Numbered from the stretch's first letter, positions 25,523 to 34,858 are shown. The stretch is DNA of 64,000 nt from Fibrivirga algicola (GCF_011742925.1 NZ_WAEL01000001.1:620001-684000), one strand, 5' to 3'. Program-made: numbers and translations. Notes: generated by a model not told the origin, from the letters alone.

Positions 25523-26704
25523 ATGAAAAACCTTATTCTATGTTTTACAGTGGCTACTATGTCGCTGCTCGTGCTTTTGGGTTGTAAAGAAGAGCAGCGC
25601 TTTAGCCCAGCCGTAAGTAACAGTAAAGCAGGACAATCGTCCCGTCTTTCAGCTGAGGCAAAGGCAAAGCTGAAGCAGTTACGTGCTTCATTACCAGCGG
25701 GTCATGAGAAGCGTTTCGACGAAAGCGTAGCTCGTTTGACAAAGACGCATCCGGAGTATGCCGCCTCAATAAAACGGGCTATGAAAGTAGTGCAGCCAAC
25801 TGAATGTGGCCCTACAGCGTTTGACACCTGGCTTGATGGAGAATTAGCTGACTGGGACGCTGAGCTTTTCTTTTATGCTGTTGTTACTGGTATGTTGGAC
25901 TTTCCTACTTACGATGCGTTGCTATTTGAAAACTCATCAAACAACCAATATTTTGGCATACATGGTGAGTACTCTCAGGCAACAGTAAAGGGATTCAAAG
26001 ATCTACAGCGGTTTTGGGATATTCAATCAAACGGAATTGTACTCGCCGCCATGCATGGGAATATGCTGTTGGATCGGGAACGAGTGATTCGAATTGACAA
26101 AATTTTGTACGGCGATAGTCAGCAGGTTGCTGAGCAGTATGCCGATATTATCCTTTTGTTGCTGGACATTGTGCCTCAGTATAGACGTGGCGATCATCCC
26201 ATCTTTACGCTGAATGCTTTTGCACAATCTTCATTTAATTTTAGCCCGTACGGTGTAATTCCTGCCAAAATAATTATGGGCGATGGAATCATTGATGCGT
26301 ATAATGACCTCGGCTACGTCGATGTGGCTTCACAAGCCGTGTTAGCTCATGAATTTGGGCATCATATTCAGTTTCAGCTCGATCTGTTTAGCGACGAGTA
26401 TACGGCGGAGGCAACTCGGCGGACAGAGTTAATGGCCGATGCGTATGCTGCCTACTACCTGTCGCATGCCCGTGGAGCAGCGATGCAGTGGAAACGGGTG
26501 CAACGGTTCCTTGATGTATTCTTTGCCATCGGCGATTGTGGATTCGCCAGTCCAAATCATCACGGTACACCACTACAACGCATGGCAGCTGCAACCTGGG
26601 GCTATGAAACGGCCGATGGTGCCAAGAAGCAGGGCGTGATTATGAGTAGTCAGCTATTTGCTACCATGTTCGACGCGAAGCTGCCAGAACTGGTTGCCCC
26701 ATAA
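25523..26704 (+). CDS. putative zinc metallopeptidase lipoprotein
   Basis: The 393-aa protein has a lipoprotein signal peptide (SLLVLLGCKEEQ). The C-terminal half shows the gluzincin-like set AVLAHEFGHHIQFQ (HExxH), RRTELMADAYAAYYLSHA (third ligand Glu), and a later HGTPLQRMAAATWGYE. This arrangement matches the putative neutral zinc metallopeptidase/YpfJ-like group, in which ExMADAxA follows the zinc motif. The N-terminal 150 residues are unrecognised. The local codon use is more AT-rich than neighbouring genes, and an AT-rich gap precedes it, which suggests a transferred gene. Confidence 0.7.
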   Translation: MKNLILCFTVATMSLLVLLGCKEEQRFSPAVSNSKAGQSSRLSAEAKAKLKQLRASLPAGHEKRFDESVARLTKTHPEYAASIKRAMKVVQPTECGPTAFDTWLDGELADWDAELFFYAVVTGMLDFPTYDALLFENSSNNQYFGIHGEYSQATVKGFKDLQRFWDIQSNGIVLAAMHGNMLLDRERVIRIDKILYGDSQQVAEQYADIILLLLDIVPQYRRGDHPIFTLNAFAQSSFNFSPYGVIPAKIIMGDGIIDAYNDLGYVDVASQAVLAHEFGHHIQFQLDLFSDEYTAEATRRTELMADAYAAYYLSHARGAAMQWKRVQRFLDVFFAIGDCGFASPNHHGTPLQRMAAATWGYETADGAKKQGVIMSSQLFATMFDAKLPELVAP

Positions 26705-26739
26705 CGGATCAGTCACCCTAACCGTCTGTTGACGAACTG

Positions 26740-26788
26740 GCAGGTCTCTTTGTAATCGGCAAACCAGGCTGATTACGAAGAGACCTGC
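26740..26788. terminator. 18-bp hairpin after the zinc peptidase gene
   Basis: Positions 26740-26757 pair with 26771-26788 over 18 bp with one G-U pair; loop 13 nt. It lies 36 nt after the stop at 26704. There is no U-tract. It is a probable terminator for the plus-strand gene. Confidence 0.55.
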
Positions 26789-26871
26789 TTCATTGTATAG
26801 AGCGTGCTGAACTGTAGCTGCCTAAAGGCTATGTATAAGCCAGCCATTTTGGGCAATCAAGGCAGACAAAA

Positions 26872-26897
26872 AAAGCCCCGACGCTTGCCGGGGCTTT
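26872..26897 (-). terminator. intrinsic terminator of the MarR-YceI operon
   Basis: AAAGCCCCG (26872-26880) pairs with CGGGGCTTT (26889-26897), loop 8 nt. On the minus strand the stem runs into seven U. It lies 45 nt past the YceI stop at 26943. This is a classic rho-independent terminator. Confidence 0.9.
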
Positions 26898-26942
26898 ATA
26901 TACCTATCTTGCGCTAAACCGCCGGATAGATCATAAGGTCTG

Positions 26943-27569
26943 TTACTTATTGGCCGCCAGTTTCATGTCGACCGTAAAGTCGTCGTAGATGGCTTTGTCA
27001 CCGATGTTCTCGAAGAACGATTTTGACCCGTACCGGATGTCGTATTTCGTACGATCGAGCGTGGCTTTACCAGTAGCCGTAATCTGGTTGCCGGCCATTT
27101 TCACGGTAGCAGGGAAGCTCACAGCGTTGGTGATACCTTTAATGGTCATGTTACCCGCGATGTCGTACTGGTCACCTCCTTTAGGCGTCACCTTCGTGAT
27201 CTTGAACGTAGATGTTGGGTATTTCGCCGTGTTGAAGAAATCTTCCGACTTCATATGGCCAATGAACTTGCCGTTGTATTCTTTGTCGGTCAGGTCGGTG
27301 CAGGTAATGCTGTTCATGTCGAACGTAAACTGGCCACCCGTTACTTTATTGCCGTCAACAACAAAGGCGCCGTCTTTCACATTGATGTTACCTGTGTGCT
27401 CGCCAGTCACTTTCTTACCGTTCCAGGTCAGCGTGCTTTTGGCGGCATCGATTTTGTACGTAGCGGCTTTTGCCGCAACAATTTTAGTTGTTTTACCTGG
27501 ACCCGTGAAAGCAGTTGTTGCAGTCAGGGCAAGAGCGGCGAAACCCGCCAGAATCAGGTTGTTTTTCAT
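26943..27569 (-). CDS. secreted YceI-family protein
   Basis: From the ATG at 27569 the product is 208 aa with a signal peptide (MKNNLILAGFAALALTATTA). The mature part begins YKIDAAKSTLTWNGKKVTGEHTGNI, the YceI lipocalin-like start, and includes FTFDMNSITCTDL, FFNTAKYPTSTFKI and AVSFPATVKM. YceI proteins bind polyisoprenoids or other lipids in a barrel. The upstream MarR gene lies 40 nt away on the same strand, an arrangement often seen in Bacteroidota. A longer frame starting at 27641 would overlap the MarR gene and bury the signal peptide. Confidence 0.92.
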   Translation of the reverse strand: MKNNLILAGFAALALTATTAFTGPGKTTKIVAAKAATYKIDAAKSTLTWNGKKVTGEHTGNINVKDGAFVVDGNKVTGGQFTFDMNSITCTDLTDKEYNGKFIGHMKSEDFFNTAKYPTSTFKITKVTPKGGDQYDIAGNMTIKGITNAVSFPATVKMAGNQITATGKATLDRTKYDIRYGSKSFFENIGDKAIYDDFTVDMKLAANK

Positions 27570-27609
27570 GGTACTTCTGATATTATGTAGAGAATTTAAA
27601 AAATGGTAA

Positions 27610-28185
27610 TTATTTGTCGGTGGCTGCGCTTCGAAACTCATTCAACAGGGCGTTGAGTTCGTCGGCGCGCTCGCCTTCATAGGCCTTGAACTGAATTTCC
27701 CAGTCATCCTGTACCTCATCGATTTTTTTCAGGAGGGTCAATCCTTTTTCGGCAATCAGCACGTCAACAGCGCGACGGTCGCTGGGGCATTCGGTGCGGA
27801 CAACCAGCTTTTTAAGCACCAGTTTATCAACCAGCCGCGAGGCATTCGACATCTTATCCATCATCCGTTCGGTGATGTCATTGATACGAACTGGCTGTGG
27901 GTGCTGACCCCGCAAAATGCGAAGCACGTTATACTGCGGAACCGTGAGGCCGAAAGGTTTCAGAAGACGCATTTGGCTATCGCACAGCCAGTTATTCGTG
28001 TACATCAGGTTCACGATCAACCGGTGAAGCGGCGATTTGAACTGAGTTTGCTTAATCTCTTCTTCAATTTTCATGCGTGTAGGTGTCGCTTGCGTAAGGG
28101 TTGAATCAACAAAGTCGCAATCTGTTAAAGCGGCTGCCTCGTCGTCTAACTCGTTGAGCCAGATGGTTTGGAGTTTGTTGTTCAC
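27610..28185 (-). CDS. MarR-family transcriptional regulator
   Basis: The 191-aa protein contains the MarR winged helix: LTVPQYNVLRILRGQ, RINDITERMMDKMSNASRLVDKLVLKKLVVRTECPSDRRAVDVLI. The DRR wing motif is clear. An internal ATG at 28074 would give a 154-aa protein of standard MarR length; the ATG at 28185 lies just 15 nt from a perfect palindrome, so I keep the longer form as likely but unproven. It probably represses itself and the downstream yceI-like gene (40-nt spacing). The effector is unknown. Confidence 0.9.
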   Translation of the reverse strand: MNNKLQTIWLNELDDEAAALTDCDFVDSTLTQATPTRMKIEEEIKQTQFKSPLHRLIVNLMYTNNWLCDSQMRLLKPFGLTVPQYNVLRILRGQHPQPVRINDITERMMDKMSNASRLVDKLVLKKLVVRTECPSDRRAVDVLIAEKGLTLLKKIDEVQDDWEIQFKAYEGERADELNALLNEFRSAATDK

Positions 28186-28199
28186 AGATGTTGATGCAA

Positions 28200-28221
28200 A
28201 TATAATGTCGATACATTATAT
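28200..28221. promoter_or_regulatory. candidate MarR operator
   Basis: A 9-bp perfect inverted repeat with core TATAATGT-CGAT-ACATTATA sits 15 nt upstream of the MarR start at 28185. MarR dimers bind AT-rich palindromes of about 16-20 bp over their own promoters. The palindrome also contains TATAAT-like sequence that may overlap the promoter. Confidence 0.55.
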
Positions 28222-28277
28222 ACAATAGTAATTTAAAGAATTAAGTTCGGCAGCGTTTGAAAAAAGCTTGGGAGAAA

Positions 28278-30236
28278 TTATTGAAACACTGTAACCTGAG
28301 GCGAGTTGATATCAAAATCGCGGAGACGAAGAACCGGCACGCCTTCAAACGCATACCGCAGTGCTGAGGCGTTATTGGGGAGGTTCGGGTAGTAGGTGAA
28401 CCGGATCTGCAGGCTGTTGAAGGTTAGGTTCTCGTTGCGCAGTCGGAAGCCCAGGCCATAGCCCTGATAGAGTGGCCCGGCCAGTAACGACCGCTCGGGG
28501 TAGCTTACAAGGCCCAGGTTGGCAAAGGTGAGAAAGGCCACCCGGAACCCGGCAATATTGACCCGCGAAAAGAGTAGGTTTTCGTAGCCTACAAGGAGCC
28601 GTTTGGTGCCAAATAACCCGTCGCTCCCGGCCCCAAAGCTGTTGTTATTATTCAGGTTGATCGATTCATTGTTAAATCGGTCGGCGCCTACTGTCACACG
28701 CGCATTAAAGAAATGCCGCATCTGTCCCCACTTAATCTTGTGAAGGGGGCTGAAATAATTTGTTTCCAGATTGAGCACCGATTGCTCGCGTCGGCCTTTT
28801 CTAAAGTAGGAACCCGTATTCAGCAGGCCATACAGGTACCCAATCTTATGGATGTATTGTCCCCGCGAAAAGCTGACGCCCACGTAGTTCCGCAGGCCCA
28901 GTTCAGCTTCTTCAAACCCGCCAACTAATGACATCAGGCTACCGTAAGGTACATCTTCAGTACGCCCGAAGCCGTAGATGAGCACGTCGCGAACGTACCT
29001 GCGCTGCGAATACCCCAGGCTGAAAATAGTCGTTCGCCGATTCTGGTATAACTGGTTGCTATCAGCCGTTACTTCGGGGCGACGCGTATAATCGTAGGCG
29101 GTGAGGCGTCCGGCTACCACAATACGGGCTCGATCCTCGGGGTTTCTGACCCGAAATGGCGACGGAAACGACCGCCCGATCCAGATGTCGCTGTAGTAAT
29201 AATTGAGCGGAAAGCTGAGCAGGCTGTCACGGCGATCGAATACCCGGTTGTTGAGCCAGTACCGGCCCAATTCGAGCTGTCCCGCCCATTTGGTGTCGGG
29301 GTTCAGAAAAGGACGGTATATCTTGGCCGAGATGAATTTCTGGTCACGAAGGAGCACCAGATCGGCTTGCCCGGTCAGAAAGGTTTTGCCGATGTAAGGA
29401 ATTACATATTTCCCCTGGTACTCCGTTTTCTGACCTGGCAGCGTGGCGTTGTAGCTGATCCGGTTGAACAACTGATGACCGAGTCCCCGAAAATTCCGCT
29501 GATCGAGCCCAAACTGAAAATTGTTGAATCCGCTGAAACCCCCGTCGGGCAGCAGCGACCAGACATCCTGCGTAATAACGTACACATCAACAAACTGGCG
29601 ACTGCCAAGGCGGGGAACCACCAGAATCCGAACGTCGATGAATAAGCCCACATTCCGCAATAGTCGCTCATTGTCGCGCAGTACGGTAGGGTTAACCAGA
29701 TCACCCTCCTGAAATTGCAGGTAGGATCGCCGAATTACATTCTCCCGCGTGTTGACGTGCAAACTATTGGCTACTTTCTCAACCCAGTTGGCCGAGTTGC
29801 GCGTGGTGTCATATACACTGGACCCGAACACGCCGAGCCGCTTAATGAAAATGGTGCCAATGACCCGGCCTTCATATACCTTGTACGGGTTTACTTCGAT
29901 CTGATTTACCTCTCCCGACGATCGAATGTTGTACACATCGCGGAACAGAACGTTATACAACTCACGTGTTAGCTTCCCTTTCGACATACGTTGTTTCAGG
30001 CGGGAGTAGCGCACACTATCACGCGCCCGCTCGGCGCTGTCGGCCAACATAAGGCCGTAGGGGGTAATCAGCGAATCGATGGGTAATTCCCGCGCTACAA
30101 CGGCCGTTGTTGACGAAGAAGGGGTCTCGGCTTTGGTCGAGTCGGTCGTTTGTTGTGCCCATACGCAACCCGTTCCGGCAAGCATAACAAGCAGGGCGCC
30201 GGTAAACAGGTGAAACAAAGTGTTGATGCGTATCAA
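28278..30236 (-). CDS. BamA/TamA-like outer-membrane protein (POTRA plus surface-antigen barrel)
   Basis: The 652-aa protein has a signal peptide ending near CVWAQQ. Residues about 120-230 form POTRA-like segments (VIGTIFIKRLGVFG, QFQEGDLVNPTVLRDNERLLRN, IDVRILVVPR). The rest is a beta-barrel ending in a C-terminal aromatic-rich strand, with repeated alternation such as HQLFNRISYNATLPG and QYQGKYVIPYIG. Motif ExDxVNPxxLRDNERLLR matches BamA-superfamily POTRA domains, but only one or two POTRAs are present, so it is a BamA relative rather than the essential BamA (which has five). A role in outer-membrane biogenesis is inferred. Confidence 0.75.
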   Translation of the reverse strand: MIRINTLFHLFTGALLVMLAGTGCVWAQQTTDSTKAETPSSSTTAVVARELPIDSLITPYGLMLADSAERARDSVRYSRLKQRMSKGKLTRELYNVLFRDVYNIRSSGEVNQIEVNPYKVYEGRVIGTIFIKRLGVFGSSVYDTTRNSANWVEKVANSLHVNTRENVIRRSYLQFQEGDLVNPTVLRDNERLLRNVGLFIDVRILVVPRLGSRQFVDVYVITQDVWSLLPDGGFSGFNNFQFGLDQRNFRGLGHQLFNRISYNATLPGQKTEYQGKYVIPYIGKTFLTGQADLVLLRDQKFISAKIYRPFLNPDTKWAGQLELGRYWLNNRVFDRRDSLLSFPLNYYYSDIWIGRSFPSPFRVRNPEDRARIVVAGRLTAYDYTRRPEVTADSNQLYQNRRTTIFSLGYSQRRYVRDVLIYGFGRTEDVPYGSLMSLVGGFEEAELGLRNYVGVSFSRGQYIHKIGYLYGLLNTGSYFRKGRREQSVLNLETNYFSPLHKIKWGQMRHFFNARVTVGADRFNNESINLNNNNSFGAGSDGLFGTKRLLVGYENLLFSRVNIAGFRVAFLTFANLGLVSYPERSLLAGPLYQGYGLGFRLRNENLTFNSLQIRFTYYPNLPNNASALRYAFEGVPVLRLRDFDINSPQVTVFQ

Positions 30237-30307
30237 TGGACGTATAGAGAATTGCCGAGTAAGGTGAACAGCGTTATATAGACCACGAAACGGGCCTGAC
30301 GTTTAAT

Positions 30308-30826
30308 TTAGTGTACGCTCTTCCACAGCCAAAAGTCACGCTGACGTTCACCACCGAAGAGAAAAGCGTGCCAGCCAAATTTAGTGAAGCCCATCTTCTC
30401 ATAAAAAACAAGTGCGGGAGCATTGTGTTCCCAAACTCCCAGCCAAACCGCGGCGCAACCCTGCATACGAGCGTACTCGATGCTGTGTTGCACCAACTGT
30501 CGACCATACCCTTGCCCAATATGGCCATCGAGCAGGTAGATACGAACGATTTCGAGAGCATTCCGGATCGGCAGCCGTCGGGGCGGTGCGTGCCGGCGTA
30601 GTTTCAGGAAGCCAATGGCCTCACCTTCGGCTGTTTCGGCCAGCCAGAAGGTGGCGCGGCGGTCAGTAAATTCCCTGGCGTAGACGGGCGCTGTCACAGC
30701 TTCGTCGATATAGGCCTGAACCGGGTTACCGGGGTATTTGTCAGGACTAAAAGCATCGTAGATGGTGCGTTGGGCTAATGCAACAAGGGTGTCGAGATCG
30801 GCTGTCGTTGCCTGGCGAATGATCAT
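30308..30826 (-). CDS. GNAT-family N-acetyltransferase
   Basis: The 172-aa protein shows the GNAT fold: MIIRQATTADLDTLVALAQ at the N-terminus, the acetyl-CoA pyrophosphate-binding signature HIGQGYGRQLVQHSIEYA (Q/RxxGxG/A), and AVWLGVWEHNAPALVFYEKMGFTKFG. The pattern matches bacterial GNATs such as the PaiA/spermidine or ribosomal-protein acetyltransferase subgroups. Substrate is unknown. It is divergent from fdhD. Confidence 0.88.
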   Translation of the reverse strand: MIIRQATTADLDTLVALAQRTIYDAFSPDKYPGNPVQAYIDEAVTAPVYAREFTDRRATFWLAETAEGEAIGFLKLRRHAPPRRLPIRNALEIVRIYLLDGHIGQGYGRQLVQHSIEYARMQGCAAVWLGVWEHNAPALVFYEKMGFTKFGWHAFLFGGERQRDFWLWKSVH

Positions 30827-30948
30827 GGATTGGCGGAATGAGTGGTCTAAAGTACAAAGTTTGGTTAGCGTAAAACCTATAGGGGCCAGATGATCTTATA
30901 GTAGCAGGAAGTATTGACGAGTATAAATTGCCTCAACCAACTACGTGT

Positions 30949-31809
30949 ATGCCGCTTGTTGCCCCCACTGCCGTTCATCGATTTGCAAATGGAGGGTTCT
31001 CCGAAAGCCCCGATCTGCTGGCTGTAGAAGAGCCTTTGGAAATACGGCTGGGGTTTGGCCCGGCCAATGACCGGCAGCAACGGCCGCTGGCTGTCACCAT
31101 GCGAACACCCGGCCACGATGTTGAACTGGCGCTGGGTTTTCTGTTCACCGAAGGCATCGTGCAGTCGCGAACGGAGATTCTCTCGGCCCGGCATTGTTCG
31201 CAGGAAGAGGTAGAAAAAGGAAATGTAATTCGCGTTGAACTGCACCCCGATGTGCAACTTGACTGGGCTAAACTCGACCGACACGGCATCACGGCGTCGA
31301 ACTGCGGCGTGTGTGGAAAAACATCGATCGATGCCATCCGTACATCGTGCCCCGCCCCGGTGTCAGGTACGTTCCTCCTCGACGCCGCTACGTTAATGAC
31401 CCTGCCCGACCAACTACGTACCCGGCAGCAGGCGTTTGCGCATACGGGTGGACTGCACGCCTCGGCGCTTATTGGCCGCGATGGGCAACTGGGGGCGGTA
31501 CGCGAAGATATCGGTCGTCATAATGCCCTTGATAAACTGCTGGGCATTGCGTTCTGGAATGGGAACGTACCCATGCACAACCAGGCTGTGCTGGTCAGCG
31601 GCCGCATTGGCTTCGAACTGGTGCAGAAAAGCTGGATGGCGGGCGTACCGATGCTCATTGCGCTGGGCGCTCCGTCGAGCCTGGCCGTTGAGCTGGCCCG
31701 TGAGGCGGGTATTACGCTGGTTGGTTTCCTGAAAGCTGACCGCTTCACCCTCTATACGTACCCGGAGCGCATCATCGAAAAAGCCCCGACTATGGCCGGG
31801 GCTTTGTGA
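30949..31809 (+). CDS. fdhD: formate dehydrogenase accessory sulfurtransferase FdhD
   Basis: From the ATG at 30949 the protein is 286 aa. FdhD transfers sulfur from IscS to the molybdenum cofactor of formate dehydrogenases. Signatures: EEPLEIRLGF, TMRTPGHDVELALGFLFTEGI, the Cys pair in CGVCGKTS (Cys119, Cys122), and GGLHASALI with EDIGRHNALDKLLG. No formate dehydrogenase or moco gene lies in the window, so it works with an enzyme encoded elsewhere. The last codons overlap a terminator hairpin at 31780-31805. A TTG start at 30928 is possible but less likely. Confidence 0.92.
   Translation: MPLVAPTAVHRFANGGFSESPDLLAVEEPLEIRLGFGPANDRQQRPLAVTMRTPGHDVELALGFLFTEGIVQSRTEILSARHCSQEEVEKGNVIRVELHPDVQLDWAKLDRHGITASNCGVCGKTSIDAIRTSCPAPVSGTFLLDAATLMTLPDQLRTRQQAFAHTGGLHASALIGRDGQLGAVREDIGRHNALDKLLGIAFWNGNVPMHNQAVLVSGRIGFELVQKSWMAGVPMLIALGAPSSLAVELAREAGITLVGFLKADRFTLYTYPERIIEKAPTMAGAL
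31780..31805. terminator. bidirectional-type terminator inside the fdhD 3' end
   Basis: AAAGCCCCG (31780-31788) pairs with CGGGGCTTT (31797-31805), loop 8 nt. The stem lies within the last codons of fdhD (EKAPTMAGAL) and ends 4 nt before its stop codon ends. On the minus strand it is followed by five U, so it can also end the convergent amylase transcript 64 nt after that stop. Confidence 0.65.
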
Positions 31810-31869
31810 AATACACAAACAAGGCCAGTTACGCTATATCGTCAAGATAAGGCGCAACTGGACGAACTA

Positions 31870-34710
31870 CTACTCTTTCAACAGCTTGCGTACCTGCGTG
31901 CCATCGTTGGTTTGCACGTTCAGGAAATACATCCCGGCAGGGAGTGCTTTCAAACTCACCGGCTGGCGAAGGGTTTGCGCCGTTTTCTGTACGGTCAGCG
32001 TTTGCAACGCCCGCCCTGATACACCACTGACAGACACCGTAACGGGGCCGCGATAGGCACTTTCCCAATCCAGCACAGCCATGTCGGCGGTGGGGTTCGG
32101 CGATACCGACAGGCCGAACAGCGGTTCGGTTGCCAGCACCACCGGGGCGGGCGGAACCAAGTTCCAGGGCACAATATTGGGCTCAGGCGTGGGTAGCTTA
32201 GTCGTGGTCAGAATATGCCATTGACCGGGTTGCATGGTCAAGGCTGAAGCAGCCGTGGCGTTAATTGACTGACCGGTAAAGTAGTCGTACCACGTACCTG
32301 TTTTAGGCAGGTCGAGCACTACGGCGTTCGACTGTACATCAAAGTTGCCGATGATGACCACGGGCTGCGTGGCGTTGTTCAGCACCAGGCGCTTCACCGG
32401 CTGGTTGGCCACAAACGAGTAGTCGGTAGTCTGAAATGCAGGTTGTGATAGTTTTAACTTGATCAGCTCCTGGTACACGCGGAGCAGCTTGGCCCGGTTG
32501 GGGTCGGTGGCGTATTCCCAGCGGATGGGCTTGGCTCCGGTGCGGCCATTCTGCTCAATCGACACGTCGTAGCCCAGTTCGCCAAATTGCCAGATAAGTT
32601 TCGGGCCGGGAACAGGGATAAACAGCGCAGCGGCTAGCTTGGCGCGTTCCAGTGCCGTAGTTATGTCTTTGGTGGTATACGTACCTGATGACGACCCGTT
32701 TTGCACCAGGTCATACACCATTCGTTCTTCGTCGTGGCTTTCCATGTAACCCAGAATATTCGGGTTGTTCCAACCACGGAGTTTGTACGAAATCCAGTCG
32801 AAGTTATCGTCGCGTCCATTCACTACACCCCGGGCGGCATAGCGGTAGTTGTAGTTATGGTTCCCCCAGAACAGCATGCCATAATTGGCGAGTTCTTTCT
32901 CTTCGTCGTTGTCGGCAAAGTGTTCCAGAATCACATAGGCCGATTTATCATACACCCGAATCTGATCGTAAATGCGCTTCCAGATGGCTACGCGGCTGGC
33001 GTCGTAGTTGCCCCAGGCACCCACGTTGGTTGGATTGCTCTTCTGGGTGAATCCCTTCGATAAATCGAACCGGAAACCATCCATTTTGTACTCCTGCAGC
33101 CAATATTGATTTACCCGCTGTACGAGGGCCTGCGTGGCCGGGCTCTCGTGGTTGAAATCGAAAAAGACGCTGAACGGGTGCGTGGCAGTCTGGTTGAAAA
33201 ACGGACTGTCGGCCGATGGTTTGTCGCCCGCCCAGTACATTTTCACGTACGGAAACTCGTAGTCGGCCTGGTTCAGTACCATATCCAGAATCACGGCAAT
33301 ACCATTTTCGTGGCACTTATCGATAAACGCTTTCAGGTCGTTTTTCGAGCCGTAGGCTTTATCGGGGGCGAAATAATAGATGGGGTTATAGCCCCATGAG
33401 TCGTTGCCCGAAAACTCCATCACCGGCATGATCTCGATGGCGTTGATGCCCAGTTTTTTCAGGTACGTCAGTGAATCGCCCACGTTTTTGTACTGACGTG
33501 ATGCCGTAAAGTCGCGCACCAGCAACTCGTACACCACCATGTTTCTGGCATCGGGGCGGGTGAAGTTAGCTACTTTCCAGGGGTAGGCAGTTTGGCCGGT
33601 TTGCAGCACCGACACAATCTGCCCCTGCGCTTTGGTCGGGAATGCCTTCAATCCGGCATAGGTCGTGGTCAGGAAGGAGTCGTTGTTCCGATCCAGAATC
33701 TTATCGCAGTACGGATCACCGGTCGGAATCTGCCCGTCCACAAGGTACTGAAAGGCCATTTCCTGACCCGACCGCAGCCCCGTCAGGGCGAGCCAGTACC
33801 GTTCACCGTCGGGTGTTTTGTTCATCAGCGAAGCCGGGTCTGGTGTCCAGTCGTTTTGCTCACTCAGTACCAGCACAAACGATTTTTTGGGCGCATACAA
33901 CACCAGCGTTGCGCTGGTTGGGTCGGTGGCGCTGTAACTGATGCCATCGCGCAGCCCGGCGGGCAGTGCCGCCACAGTTGGGGTTGGCTTAACGTATAGC
34001 AAAAATGAGTCGGAAGCCGTTTCGGTTGCCGTCTGGGCCGTAGCCACCACCTTCCGGATCACGTTGTTGGCTGTTCCCGTTGATACGTTGGCAACCACCG
34101 AGTCGGCATTGGTCGCCGAGGCTACGGTTGTGCCATTTACCCGCAGCGTAAGTGTAGCTTTCTCCGACACGTTGGCCCGCACAGGAACGGTGGCGTTAGG
34201 CTCTACCAGCAGGAATCGGGCTGTGGGGCGGGCAAACGATACCGTTAGTTTGGCGTCATAAATTGGCGTAAAAAAATCTTCGGTCTGGGCGGTGCCCGCG
34301 CCATTTTTGATTACCATACCCAGCCGCCGAATGGGAGTGCCGACAGGTACGTTGTAGTACGTGCGCGGCACAATCTTGATCTGCCAGCGGTCATTACCCA
34401 GCGAGGTCATGGTGCCCGGTGCGAAGGGCGCATTAAAATTCGTTTGTCCTGTAGGGGTGAACTCAAACGCGTTGCCTGTTTCGGTACGGCCAGCGCCCGA
34501 CCAGAAGTAGATGTCGGTTGTTTTTCCGAGCAAACCCGCTGCCCGACCATCTTTAGCCTGTTTCAGATCAATGATTATGGTTACCTCACGGTCAGCAGTC
34601 GGAAAGGCAGGCTGGGTGGTAACAAGTTGAGCAAGAGTGGGAGTAAAACTGCCAAGCACTAAAATAAATAGCAGAACACTCGTTGTGAGTTGATAAAGTT
34701 TGGTACGCAT
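31870..34710 (-). CDS. T9SS-exported alpha-amylase-family glycoside hydrolase
   Basis: From the ATG at 34710 the product is 946 aa with a signal peptide (SVLLFILVLGSFTPTLAQ). The GH13 catalytic barrel is central: INAIEIMPVMEFSGNDSWGYNP (region I), DGFRFDLSKGF (nucleophile Asp), YVILEHFADN (acid/base Glu) and MESHDEERM (third Asp; usually NHD). N-terminal Ig-like or starch-binding segments precede it. The C-terminus ends with a type IX sorting domain, SVSPNPTADMAVLDW to GMYFLNVQTNDGTQVRKLLKE. It should be exported to the surface or medium and degrade alpha-glucans. The region IV Asn to Ser change (ESHDE) is within family range. Confidence 0.9.
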   Translation of the reverse strand: MRTKLYQLTTSVLLFILVLGSFTPTLAQLVTTQPAFPTADREVTIIIDLKQAKDGRAAGLLGKTTDIYFWSGAGRTETGNAFEFTPTGQTNFNAPFAPGTMTSLGNDRWQIKIVPRTYYNVPVGTPIRRLGMVIKNGAGTAQTEDFFTPIYDAKLTVSFARPTARFLLVEPNATVPVRANVSEKATLTLRVNGTTVASATNADSVVANVSTGTANNVIRKVVATAQTATETASDSFLLYVKPTPTVAALPAGLRDGISYSATDPTSATLVLYAPKKSFVLVLSEQNDWTPDPASLMNKTPDGERYWLALTGLRSGQEMAFQYLVDGQIPTGDPYCDKILDRNNDSFLTTTYAGLKAFPTKAQGQIVSVLQTGQTAYPWKVANFTRPDARNMVVYELLVRDFTASRQYKNVGDSLTYLKKLGINAIEIMPVMEFSGNDSWGYNPIYYFAPDKAYGSKNDLKAFIDKCHENGIAVILDMVLNQADYEFPYVKMYWAGDKPSADSPFFNQTATHPFSVFFDFNHESPATQALVQRVNQYWLQEYKMDGFRFDLSKGFTQKSNPTNVGAWGNYDASRVAIWKRIYDQIRVYDKSAYVILEHFADNDEEKELANYGMLFWGNHNYNYRYAARGVVNGRDDNFDWISYKLRGWNNPNILGYMESHDEERMVYDLVQNGSSSGTYTTKDITTALERAKLAAALFIPVPGPKLIWQFGELGYDVSIEQNGRTGAKPIRWEYATDPNRAKLLRVYQELIKLKLSQPAFQTTDYSFVANQPVKRLVLNNATQPVVIIGNFDVQSNAVVLDLPKTGTWYDYFTGQSINATAASALTMQPGQWHILTTTKLPTPEPNIVPWNLVPPAPVVLATEPLFGLSVSPNPTADMAVLDWESAYRGPVTVSVSGVSGRALQTLTVQKTAQTLRQPVSLKALPAGMYFLNVQTNDGTQVRKLLKE

Positions 34711-34730
34711 ACGTTGTATTTTTGGATTAT

Positions 34731-34738
34731 CAAAGGTA
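34731..34738 (-). promoter_or_regulatory. -7 box of the amylase gene
   Basis: On the minus strand TACCTTTG (TAnnTTTG) lies 21 nt upstream of the ATG at 34710. Transcription should start near 34724. No clean -33 TTTG was seen. Confidence 0.45.
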
Positions 34739-34810
34739 GCGAACCCATACCAGCGTTTAAAATATCGATGACGGACAGGCCACAATTGGTCGGGTTATAC
34801 CAGGCCTACT

Positions 34811-34818
34811 TACCTTTG
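34811..34818 (+). promoter_or_regulatory. -7 box of the multi-PAS kinase gene
   Basis: TACCTTTG matches TAnnTTTG, 41 nt before the ATG at 34859. A TTGG about 21 nt upstream may be the -33 element. The amylase box on the opposite strand is only 73 nt away, so the two divergent promoters are close. Confidence 0.45.
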
Positions 34819-34858
34819 TAGGTGTGCTACACCATTCATAGTTTGTTACTTTTTATTG

